Below, one piece after another: positions 45,343 to 52,796 of a stretch of 64,000 nucleotides of DNA. How positions within the stretch are numbered: position 1 is the stretch's first letter; the number at the start of each line of letters is the position of its first letter. Source of the stretch: Anaeromyxobacter sp. Fw109-5 (GTDB lineage: Bacteria > Myxococcota > Myxococcia > Myxococcales > Anaeromyxobacteraceae); NCBI RefSeq assembly GCF_000017505.1, contig NC_009675.1, positions 4,840,501 through 4,904,500 on the forward strand. Reading direction: 5' to 3'. The position numbers and the translations under genes were made by a program. The notes under the pieces were generated by a model. That model was not told where the DNA came from, made no database searches, and worked only from the letters and a program-made list of their open reading frames with translations.

Positions 45343-46341
45343 GTGATCGACGTCCGCGGCCTCCGCAAGCACTACCAGGTCCACCGCCGCCCGCCCGGGC
45401 TCGGGGCCGCCCTCCGCTCGGTCTTCCGCCGGCGCTACGAGACGGTGCGCGCGGTGGACGGCATCTCTTTCTCGGTCGGTGAAGGGGAGCGCGTCGGCTT
45501 CCTCGGCCCGAACGGCGCCGGCAAGACGACGACGCTCAAGATGCTGTCGGGGCTGCTCCACCCGACGGAGGGCGAGCTCACCGTCGCCGGCCACGTGCCG
45601 CGCCGGCGGGAGTCCGCCTTCCTGAAGCAGATCACCCTCGTCATGGGCCAGAAGCAGCAGCTCTTGTGGGACCTGCCGCCCGCCGAGACGTTCGCGATGA
45701 ACCGCGCGATCTACGACATCCCGCGGGCGCAGTTCGACGAGACCCTGGAGGAGCTCGTGCGCCTCCTCGAGCTCGGCGAGCTCGTCCAGAAGCCCACCCG
45801 GCAGCTCTCGCTCGGCGAGCGGATGAAGTGCGAGCTCGCCGCCGCGCTCCTGCACCGCCCGCGCGTGCTCTTCCTCGACGAGCCCACCATCGGCCTCGAC
45901 GTGTCGATGCAGGCCACCGTGCGCAGCTTCGTCCGCGCCTACAACGAGCGGTTCGGCGCGACCGTGCTCCTCACCAGCCACTACATGGAGGACGTCGTCC
46001 AGCTCTGCCCGCGCGTCATCGTCATCGATCGCGGCCGGCTCATCTACGACGGCGACCTGCGCGCGCTCGCGCTGAAGGTCCGGCCCGACAAGCGGATCGT
46101 GGTGCGCTTCCAGGACGCGAACGGCGGCGGGGCGCCGAGGGACCTCGCGCGCTTCGGCCAGGTGGTGTCGAGCGAGCCCGGCCAGGCGACGATCCAGGTG
46201 GCGGCGGAGGACGTCTCGGGCGCGGTGGCGCGCATGCTGGGCGCGCTCGCCGTCGCGGACCTCACCGTGGAGGATCCGCCGCTCGAGGAGGTCATGTCCG
46301 AGCTGTTCCGGGCGTCGCGGGAGCGGGTGGCGGAGGGGTGA
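45343..46341 (+). CDS. ABC transporter ATP-binding protein, ABC-2 export type
   Basis: A 332-residue ATPase starts at GTG 45343. Motifs in order are Walker A GFLGPNGAGKTTTLKML, the Q-loop region ITLVMGQKQQL, the signature LSLGERMKCELAAAL, Walker B VLFLDEPTIGLD, and the H-loop LLTSHYMEDV. The long insertion before the Walker A (RRPPGLGAALRSVFRRRYETVRAV) is typical of ATPases that pair with PF06182-type permeases, such as the viologen exporter family. Two such permeases are encoded at 49992-51586 on the opposite strand, 3.6 kb away, so they are probable partners. The substrate is unknown. Confidence 0.93.
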   Translation: MIDVRGLRKHYQVHRRPPGLGAALRSVFRRRYETVRAVDGISFSVGEGERVGFLGPNGAGKTTTLKMLSGLLHPTEGELTVAGHVPRRRESAFLKQITLVMGQKQQLLWDLPPAETFAMNRAIYDIPRAQFDETLEELVRLLELGELVQKPTRQLSLGERMKCELAAALLHRPRVLFLDEPTIGLDVSMQATVRSFVRAYNERFGATVLLTSHYMEDVVQLCPRVIVIDRGRLIYDGDLRALALKVRPDKRIVVRFQDANGGGAPRDLARFGQVVSSEPGQATIQVAAEDVSGAVARMLGALAVADLTVEDPPLEEVMSELFRASRERVAEG

Positions 46342-46362
46342 GGCCGGCGCTCCGGTCGAGCT

Positions 46363-47169
46363 CTAGCGATGGAACGGGCAGGCGGAGCCGCCGCACTGCT
46401 TGTTCACCGGCCGCCACTCGCACTCGGGCCCGCGCGCCGAGAGGTCGACGCGCAGGTGCTCGCGCGCGAACTTCACGGCGGCCAGGATCGAGAGCATCGA
46501 GTCGCGCTTGCAGCACCGGGCGGCGTCGGTCGCGCCGACCACCGTGAGCGCCCGCGCCGTCATCCGGTTCGCGAGCCCGCGCTCCTTGCCCTTGAGCGGG
46601 GTCGCCTCGGTGACGATGGAGACGAACGTGCCCGTGCCGACGGCCGCGCCGCACGCGCCGAGCATCGCGCAGGAGCCGCCCATGATGGGCGCCACGCGCC
46701 GGCGCGCCTCGGCGACGCGCTCGGCGCGCTTCTTCGGCTCGCCCTTCACGTTCGAGTAGGCGGCGACGAGGACCGCCGGGACGAGGAAGTGGTGCTCCGG
46801 GCCGTGCAGCTTCACGGCGGCGTGGCGGAGCATCCGCAGCGCGAGCGCCATCGGGTCGCGCTCGTCGGAGGTCGCGCAGACCTTCTCGATGACGTCCATC
46901 GCGGGCGCGGCGTGGCACGCGTCGCAGGCGAAGTGTCCGGACTTGCAGCGGGCGGAGCCGAGCTTGGCGGCGCCGCACAGCACGCAGACGAGCTCGGCCG
47001 ACACCGGCAGGTAGACGAGGTCCTCGCCGCACACGAGACAGCCGGTGAAGGGCGTCTCGTCGGAGGAGGTGGCGAGGTCGCCGCCGTCGCAGCCGGCGTC
47101 GCACGGTGCGGACGGCGGCTCGGGCTTCGCGGCGGCGGGCGGGGGGCTCGACTTGAACAGCTTGAACAC
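46363..47169 (-). CDS. Cysteine-rich DUF5714-type protein
   Basis: The start is taken as GTG 47169, preceded by GAGGA at a good distance; ATG 47202 upstream is possible. The N-terminal part has clustered cysteines like zinc ribbons: CLVCGEDLVY, VCVLCG, and CKSGHFACDACH. The rest follows the DUF5714 pattern as I recall it: MLRHAAVKLHGPEHHFLVPAVLVAAYSN, APIMGGSCAMLGACGAAVGTG, KERGLANRMTARAL, RCCKRDSMLSI and the C-terminal CGGSACPFH. Function is not established; the cysteines could bind zinc or an iron-sulfur cluster. It ends an operon with rnz and an Rsm22-type methyltransferase, 55 nt or less between genes. Confidence 0.75.
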   Translation of the reverse strand: MFKLFKSSPPPAAAKPEPPSAPCDAGCDGGDLATSSDETPFTGCLVCGEDLVYLPVSAELVCVLCGAAKLGSARCKSGHFACDACHAAPAMDVIEKVCATSDERDPMALALRMLRHAAVKLHGPEHHFLVPAVLVAAYSNVKGEPKKRAERVAEARRRVAPIMGGSCAMLGACGAAVGTGTFVSIVTEATPLKGKERGLANRMTARALTVVGATDAARCCKRDSMLSILAAVKFAREHLRVDLSARGPECEWRPVNKQCGGSACPFHR

Positions 47170-47224
47170 GCGGAGTCCTCGATCCGGGGGGATCCTCACC
47201 ATGGAACCGTCGCCGGGCGCAAGA

Positions 47225-48478
47225 TCATCCCCCCGCCGGCCGCTCGCCCGGCGGGACCGGCCGCCCTGCGGGGGCGAGGACCCTCACCGACGACCCCTCG
47301 CCGAGCGCGAGCCCGTCGCCGCGCGGCTCGGCGCCCGCGATCTCGACCACGTCGCCGCGGAGGAGCGCTCCGAAGCGGCGGTTCCCGTCGCCGACGTGCT
47401 TCTCCTGCAGGGAGAGCCCCACCCTCCCCTCGGGCCCGCACCCCATGTAGCGGAGCCGCCCCTTCGACGCGAGCGGCTCCGACACCACGCGGAACACGCG
47501 CCCGGGAGGCGGCTCGACCCAGCCCTCGCCCTTCGGCGCGAGGACGAGGTAGCTCATCTTCGCCGCCTCCTTGCGGAGGCCGGCGGCCTTGCCCAGCTGC
47601 GCGACGATGGGCGGTGGCTCGATGGGGCGCTCGGCGTGGCACCAGTCGGTCTCGCGCAGCAGCGCGGGGCAAGGGCCACGGAACAGGCAGGGCGCGCGCA
47701 CCGCGTGGCCGCGCGCGACGAGCAGGTCGCGCACGCGGAGCAGCGCGCGGGAGGTGTCGCGCAGCGCCGGCTCGATGACCACGAGCGAGCCGCCCGGCCC
47801 GACGAGGTCCAGCGCCCCCTCGAGCAGATCGGCCCTGCGCGCGTCGGCGTCGGGCCCGGGGAAGAGCTCGTTCACGACGTGGCCCATCGTGACCACGTCG
47901 AAGCGGCGTCCCCCGGCGAGCTCCGCGAGCGGCCGCCCGCGGGTGGGGTTCCACTCGCGCGTGGCGATCGGCTCGCCCGCAGCCGCCGCCAGCGCCCGCG
48001 CCGAGGCGAGCGCCCGGGCGGAGCGATCCGCGGCGACCACCTCGGCGGCGCCGGCGTCCAGGGCCGCGAACGCGACCGGCGCGGGGCCGCTGCCGAGGTC
48101 GAGCGCGGTGCGCGGGCGGCGCGGCAGCTCGGAGAGGATCCCCCGCGCCTGGAGGTACGAGATGGGCCAGTAGAAGAGCAGGTACGCGCCGAGCAGCCGC
48201 TCCTCGTCCAGGTAGCGCGCCCCGGCGAGCTCGCGCTCGCGCGTGAGCCCCCTCGACAGGCGAGCGACCGCGGCGCCCACCTCGCGCAGCTCGTCGGGCG
48301 CGAGCAGGCCCCCGTCGGCGGCTGCGCCTCGGGGCGCGGCGCGCGGCTGGGGGCGCTGGCCGTGCCTGCCGCCGCGGATCGCGCCGCGAGGTCCTCTCGA
48401 CCCGCCGCGGCTCTCGCGCCAGACGCGGACGAGGTGCGGGACCCAGCGGGCGAGGTCTTCGGCGGGAGCGCGCGGCAC
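47225..48478 (-). CDS. Rsm22 (METTL17)-family methyltransferase
   Basis: A 417-residue protein starts at GTG 48478. The Rossmann SAM-binding site is LDLGSGPAPVAFAALDAG, followed by VVAADRS, FDVVTMGHVVNELF and GGSLVVIEPALRDTSRALL. After it come the family features of small-subunit methyltransferase Rsm22: cysteines in RAPCLFRGPCPALL and TDWCHAERP, and the block LGKAAGLRKEAAKMSYLVL. In mitochondria the related proteins bind an iron-sulfur cluster and assist small-subunit ribosome assembly; activity in bacteria is less clear. It is 12 nt downstream of rnz. Confidence 0.82.
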   Translation of the reverse strand: MPRAPAEDLARWVPHLVRVWRESRGGSRGPRGAIRGGRHGQRPQPRAAPRGAAADGGLLAPDELREVGAAVARLSRGLTRERELAGARYLDEERLLGAYLLFYWPISYLQARGILSELPRRPRTALDLGSGPAPVAFAALDAGAAEVVAADRSARALASARALAAAAGEPIATREWNPTRGRPLAELAGGRRFDVVTMGHVVNELFPGPDADARRADLLEGALDLVGPGGSLVVIEPALRDTSRALLRVRDLLVARGHAVRAPCLFRGPCPALLRETDWCHAERPIEPPPIVAQLGKAAGLRKEAAKMSYLVLAPKGEGWVEPPPGRVFRVVSEPLASKGRLRYMGCGPEGRVGLSLQEKHVGDGNRRFGALLRGDVVEIAGAEPRGDGLALGEGSSVRVLAPAGRPVPPGERPAGG

Positions 48479-48490
48479 GGGCCCCGCGTT

Positions 48491-49435
48491 CTAACCCGGA
48501 GCGGGCGCGCCGGCCAGCTCGTCCGGGAGCGGCACCTCGATCGTCATGCCGTCGCTCGCCACGGAGAGCGACCCCGCCCACTCTGCGCGCGCCTCGTCCA
48601 CGAGCGGCTGCCAGTCGCGGTCGTAGCGGGTGGACAGGTGCGTCAGCACGAGCTCGCGGACGCCCGCCTCGCGCGCGACGCCCGCCGCCTCGCGGGCGGT
48701 CGAGTGCATCGTCTCCCTCGCCCGCGCCTGCTCGGCGTCGCCGAAGGTGCAGTCGTGCACCAGCAGGTCCGCGCCCCGCGCCGCGGCGATGGTGCCCGCG
48801 CAGGGCCGGGTGTCGCCCGTCACCACCACCGTACGGCCGCGGCGGCGCGGCTCGACCACCTGCTCCGGCTGCACCACGCGCCCGTCCCCGAGCGTCACCG
48901 CCTCGCCGCGCTGGAGGGCGCCGTACAGGGGACCCTTCGGCACGCCCAGCGCGGCGGCGCGCTCCGGGTGGAACCGCCCCGGCCGCTCGTCCTCGACGAG
49001 CGCCCAGCCGACGGACGGCGTGCGGTGCACCGTCGCGAACGGGCGCATGAGACAGCCGTCGCGCCGCACGTCGGCGCCCGGCGCGACCTCGTGGATGCGC
49101 ACGTCGAACGCGAGCCGCTCGGTCCCGGTGAAGAGCATGACGTCGAGGAGGCGCTTCGCCGGGCGGGGTCCGTACACGTCCATGGCCGTGGTGCGCCCCT
49201 GCATCGAGAGGGTGCGCAGGAAGCCGATGGCGCCGAGGTAGTGGTCGGCGTGGAAGTGCGTGAAGAAGATCGCGTCCACGTCGAAGCCGGTGCCGAAGCG
49301 GATCATCTGCCGCTGCGTCCCCTCCCCGCAGTCGACGAGGAACAGCTCCCGGTCGCGGCGCACCGCGAGGCCGGTGAGGTTCCGGTGGATGGTCGGCTGG
49401 GCGGCCGAGGTGCCGAGGAAGGTGAGGCGAAGCAT
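48491..49435 (-). CDS. rnz: Ribonuclease Z
   Basis: A 314-residue metallo-beta-lactamase-fold enzyme, about the usual length for RNase Z. The zinc ligands are in FFTHFHADHYLG (H60, H62, D64, H65), with further motifs VTGDTRPC, LLVHDCTFG and LVLTHLSTRY. The N-terminus LTFLGTSAAQPTIHRN and the block GEGTQRQMI are also standard. It trims tRNA 3' ends. It leads an operon with the Rsm22-type and DUF5714 proteins, a set that suggests RNA or ribosome maturation. Confidence 0.93.
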   Translation of the reverse strand: MLRLTFLGTSAAQPTIHRNLTGLAVRRDRELFLVDCGEGTQRQMIRFGTGFDVDAIFFTHFHADHYLGAIGFLRTLSMQGRTTAMDVYGPRPAKRLLDVMLFTGTERLAFDVRIHEVAPGADVRRDGCLMRPFATVHRTPSVGWALVEDERPGRFHPERAAALGVPKGPLYGALQRGEAVTLGDGRVVQPEQVVEPRRRGRTVVVTGDTRPCAGTIAAARGADLLVHDCTFGDAEQARARETMHSTAREAAGVAREAGVRELVLTHLSTRYDRDWQPLVDEARAEWAGSLSVASDGMTIEVPLPDELAGAPAPG

Positions 49436-49536
49436 CGGCGGGAATGTAACGGAAGCGGGGCGCGCCGGGGGCGCGGTCGGAGGGCGGGCCCGTCGGGTCC
49501 GTTGCCTCGGGCGGACCGGGCGGGGAAGATGCTCGG

Positions 49537-49989
49537 ATGCCGAAGTGGTTCGCGATCGCGCTCTGCGGCCTCGGCGCGCTCCTCCTCGCGATCGCGGTGC
49601 GCCAGTCGAGCCGCGGGCGCGAGTCGCGCCACTGGACGCGCACCCTCGGGCGCGTGGTCGAGTCGCGGGTGGACCTGCTGAACGAGGCGGACGAGCAGCG
49701 CGCGCGGCGGTGGAGGTTCGTGATCCGCTACGCGTACGAGGCGCGCGGGCGGACCCGAGCGTCGGGGCAGGTCTGGGTCGGCTCCGGCGGCGCCGCGTTC
49801 GACGACGAGGCCGGGGCGCGCGCGTGGGTGGAGCGGTATCCCGTGGGGCGAGAGGTGCCGGTCTGGTTCGATCCGGCCGACCCGGACCGCGCGGTGCTCG
49901 TGACGGGCGCGCCGCGCGGGCAGGTCGCCGTGCTGGTCGTGGCGGGGCTCGCGCTGGTGGGGGTCGGGATCTTCGCGCTGGCGCGGTGA
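49537..49989 (+). CDS. DUF3592-family membrane protein
   Basis: A 150-residue protein with an N-terminal hydrophobic helix (residues about 3-20, FAIALCGLGALLLAIAV), a central domain with the DUF3592-type pattern (TLGRVVESRVD, IRYAYEARGRTRASGQVW, YPVGREVPVWFDPADPDRAVL), and a second helix at the end (VAVLVVAGLALVGVGIFAL). The middle part is probably extracytoplasmic. Function is unknown. It starts 101 bp from the rnz start, divergently, and ends two bases before the stop of the ABC permease. Confidence 0.85.
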   Translation: MPKWFAIALCGLGALLLAIAVRQSSRGRESRHWTRTLGRVVESRVDLLNEADEQRARRWRFVIRYAYEARGRTRASGQVWVGSGGAAFDDEAGARAWVERYPVGREVPVWFDPADPDRAVLVTGAPRGQVAVLVVAGLALVGVGIFALAR

Positions 49990-49991
49990 GG

Positions 49992-50780
49992 CTACGACGA
50001 CGCGGAGGTGTAATGCCCGATGGAGCGCAGCCAGACGATGCGCGCGAAGGCCGAGAAGGCGAGCGCGCCGAGCAGCACGAAGGCGCCGTGGGAGAACGCC
50101 AGCGTGCCGAGGAGGGCGCGCGCCGGGTACGTGGTCATGAGCGCGAGCGGGATGACCGCGGTGAACACGAACCGCAGCACGCCGCGGAACACGTCGGCCG
50201 GCCAGCGGGCGGCGTCGAAGATGGAGAGCAGCAGGAACGACAGGTTGTCCACCTTCACCACGAAGAACGCCGACGAGACCACCAGGATCCAGAGCGCGTA
50301 CAGGATGAGCGTCGCGCAGACGAGCAGCAGGACGGCGGCGAGGACCGCGCCGGGCGAGGGCCAGCGCCCCATGCGGTGGAAGGCGACCGCGAAGATGACG
50401 AGGCCGCCCAGGACGTCGAGCGAGCGCCACGGCGCGAACTTGGCGGTGGACACGAGGAACTGCGCGTCGGCGGGCTTGAGCAGCACGAAGTCGAGGGTGC
50501 CCTTGCGGATGTGCTCGACGACCGCCGCCAGCGACGGGTTCACCGCCCCCTCGAGGACGCCCTTCATCACGGTGAACCAGCCGATGACCACGAGCGCCTC
50601 GTCGAACGTCCACCCCGCGATCGACGCGCGCTGCCCGTAGACCACCAGGACGGGGACGAGCGACCACGAGATCCAGAAGAGCGCGAGGCCGCCCTGGACG
50701 AGGAAGTCCACCCGGTACTGCATCGCGATGGCGGTCGAGGCGCGGAGCTGGATCCCGAGCAGCGTGAGGTAGCGGCGCAT
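49992..50780 (-). CDS. ABC-2-type transporter permease
   Basis: A 262-residue protein is predicted from ATG 50780; a GTG at 50786 is possible. About six hydrophobic helices are present (for example LVQGGLALFWISWSLVPVLVV, VLAAVLLLVCATLILYALWIL). The loop KGVLEGAVNPSLAAVVEHIRKGTLDFVLLKP is characteristic of this export permease type. The gene starts 8 bases after the stop of the second permease, forming an operon. It likely pairs with the ATPase at 45343. Confidence 0.9.
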   Translation of the reverse strand: MRRYLTLLGIQLRASTAIAMQYRVDFLVQGGLALFWISWSLVPVLVVYGQRASIAGWTFDEALVVIGWFTVMKGVLEGAVNPSLAAVVEHIRKGTLDFVLLKPADAQFLVSTAKFAPWRSLDVLGGLVIFAVAFHRMGRWPSPGAVLAAVLLLVCATLILYALWILVVSSAFFVVKVDNLSFLLLSIFDAARWPADVFRGVLRFVFTAVIPLALMTTYPARALLGTLAFSHGAFVLLGALAFSAFARIVWLRSIGHYTSASS

Positions 50781-50788
50781 CGTCACCC

Positions 50789-51586
50789 TCAGCCCCCGAA
50801 CGCGGCGAAGCGGCGCAGCCCGGCCCGCCAGGTGATCCGGGCGGCGAGCGCGAGCACGGCCACGTACGTCCACTGGATGGCGAGCTCGCGCAGCGCGTCC
50901 GCCCGCGGCGTCAGCCCGATGATCATCTCGACCGGGAAGGAGAGCATGAAGCGGAACGGCGACACCTTCGCGGTCACCTCGAGCCAGCGCGGGAAGAGCT
51001 CGAGCGGGACGAGGTACCCGGAGAACACGCCGTAGAGCCCGAGCCACAGCTCGAACACGGACGAGGACGAGTCGATCGCGAAGGCGAGCGCGCCGATGAC
51101 CGCCATGGCGAGGAAGGTGATGAGCCACGCGCCGATCACCGTGAGCGGGAAGAGCGCGAGGAGCAGCGGGTCCTGGGTGAAGCGGCCCGTCCCCAGCGTC
51201 GCCAGCGCGAGGACGACGACGGGGATCGAGGCGAGGAGGCGGAGCGGCATCGCGCCGACGTTGGCGCAGGCGTAGGACACGAGCGGATGGATGGGCCGCA
51301 GGAGCCGGTACGCCAGCGTCCCCTGGCGGATCTCGAAGTTCACCTCCCAGATCACCCAGGCGCCCGCGTTGAGCCGCACCACCAGCGCGGCGAGGTAGTA
51401 GGCGCCGAACTCCGCCTGCCCGAAGCGGCCGATGGGCGCCTCGCGGGCGACGGCGCTCATGAGGGCGAGCATGACGAGCGGCATCGTCGTGGAGAGCAGC
51501 CACACGAGCATCTCGGCCCGGTAGGCGACCGCCTCGGCGAGGCCGACGCGGAGGAGCGTGGGGATGGCGCGGAGGGTGCTGCGCAC
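50789..51586 (-). CDS. ABC-2-type transporter permease
   Basis: A 265-residue membrane protein starts at GTG 51586. It has about six hydrophobic segments, including MLVWLLSTTMPLVMLALMSAV, FGAYYLAALVVRLNAGAWVIW and LWLGLYGVFSGYLVPLELFP. The cytoplasmic loop EVNFEIRQGTLAYRLLRPIHPL is equivalent to the GTLDFVLLKP loop of the companion permease. It is the first gene of the permease pair and probably forms a heterodimeric export channel with it, driven by the ATPase at 45343. The substrate cannot be read from sequence. Confidence 0.9.
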   Translation of the reverse strand: MRSTLRAIPTLLRVGLAEAVAYRAEMLVWLLSTTMPLVMLALMSAVAREAPIGRFGQAEFGAYYLAALVVRLNAGAWVIWEVNFEIRQGTLAYRLLRPIHPLVSYACANVGAMPLRLLASIPVVVLALATLGTGRFTQDPLLLALFPLTVIGAWLITFLAMAVIGALAFAIDSSSSVFELWLGLYGVFSGYLVPLELFPRWLEVTAKVSPFRFMLSFPVEMIIGLTPRADALRELAIQWTYVAVLALAARITWRAGLRRFAAFGG

Positions 51587-51680
51587 GATCGTACGGTAAC
51601 CCGCGGCCGGCCGGTTCGCCCGGTTCGCGTCGCCTCCCGCGGCGCGGGCGCCAGCCGGGAGCGGCCGCTAAGCCTGGAGG

Positions 51681-52496
51681 GTGGCGCACGCCGAGCTCAA
51701 CGCCGTCCTGACGCACCGGATCGAGGTCGCGCCCGGCCTCGTCATCCTGCGCGTCGCCCCGGACGGCTGGACGTACCCTCCGTTCCAGCCCGGCCAGTTC
51801 GCCGTGCTGGGCCTGCCCCCCAGCGCCCCGCGCGTCGCGCTCTCCGACCCCGAGCCCCCGCCCCGGGATCCCGACCGCCTCATCCGGCGCGCCTACTCCA
51901 TCGCGTCGTCCTCCCTCGAGCGCGGGCCGCTCGAGCTGTTCGTCACGCTCGTGCGCTCCGGCGAGCTCACGCCGCGGCTGTTCGCGCTCTCCCCCGGCGA
52001 CCGGCTCTGGCTCGGGCCCAAGCCCGCGGGCATGTTCACCCTGAGAGACGTCCCGCCAGACCGCCACGTGGTGCTCGTCGGGACGGGCACCGGGCTCGCG
52101 CCGTACATGAGCATGCTGCGGACCGAGCTCGCCTGCGGCGGCCTGCAGCGCTTCGCCGTGCTCGCGGGCGCGCGCCACTCCTGGGACCTGGGCTACTCGG
52201 CGGAGCTCATCACCATGGCGCGGCTCTGCCCGAACTTCACCTACCTGCCGACGGTGAGCCGGCCCGACGCCGAGCCGGCGCCGTGGGGCGGCGCGACGGG
52301 ATACGTGCAGGCGCTCTGGACGGAAGGGGCGCTCGCGCGCGCCTGGGGCTCGCGGCCGACCCCCGCCGACACCCACGTGTTCCTGTGCGGCAACCCCGCC
52401 ATGATCGACGACATGACGCTCCTGCTCGAGCGCGAGGGGTTCCGCGAGCACGCGCCGCGGCAGCCTGGGGAGGTGCACGTCGAGCGGTACTGGTGA
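51681..52496 (+). CDS. Ferredoxin/flavodoxin-NADP+ reductase (FPR type)
   Basis: A 271-residue flavoprotein starts at GTG 51681; a ggagg is immediately adjacent, closer than ideal. The FAD site has PPFQPGQFAVLG and RRAYSIASSS (RxYS), and LSPGDRLWLGPKPAGMF. The NADP domain has LVGTGTGLAPYMSML and VFLCGNPAMIDDM. The C-terminus ends VHVERYW, as in the bacterial FPR subclass where an aromatic residue stacks on the flavin. An insert of about 15 residues after VLGLPP (SAPRVALSDPEPPPRDP) is longer than in E. coli Fpr. It passes electrons between NADPH and ferredoxin or flavodoxin. Confidence 0.92.
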   Translation: MAHAELNAVLTHRIEVAPGLVILRVAPDGWTYPPFQPGQFAVLGLPPSAPRVALSDPEPPPRDPDRLIRRAYSIASSSLERGPLELFVTLVRSGELTPRLFALSPGDRLWLGPKPAGMFTLRDVPPDRHVVLVGTGTGLAPYMSMLRTELACGGLQRFAVLAGARHSWDLGYSAELITMARLCPNFTYLPTVSRPDAEPAPWGGATGYVQALWTEGALARAWGSRPTPADTHVFLCGNPAMIDDMTLLLEREGFREHAPRQPGEVHVERYW

Positions 52497-52637
52497 GTCG
52501 ATCGGACCGCGCGGACGGGATCCCCTCCGCCCACGGCTCGCCGCGGTGCGCAGGGCTGCGCCCCCTCCGGGGCGACTCCGCCGAGAGGTCGCGAGCGGCG
52601 CGCGAGGCGCGACGGCCGAGCGGGTCAGGAGGTATTC

Positions 52638-52796
52638 ATGGCTGGAACAGCGAGGAGAGGCGACGCGGAGACATCCGCCGCGCGAAGGGAGGGGGTGATT
52701 TCACGGCCTCTTTCAGGCGCCCGCCGCTCGCGTCGGGTAACGGTATGGGAGCCTCGGACGTGGGAAGTCGACGGATGGAGCTGGCGTGGCGCGTGA
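52638..52796 (+). CDS. Possible 52-aa leader or coupled small ORF
   Basis: ATG 52638 is preceded at ideal distance by a full AGGAGGT site, and the frame runs 52 codons to a TGA at 52794-52796. It ends 11 nt inside the kinase-TPR gene, whose GTG is at 52786. The peptide is basic and Trp-containing (WEPRTWEVDGWSWRGA at the end) with no recognisable domain. Translation through it could couple to the kinase start. The good site argues for translation; the composition is not typical of a conserved gene. Confidence 0.4.
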   Translation: MAGTARRGDAETSAARREGVISRPLSGARRSRRVTVWEPRTWEVDGWSWRGA

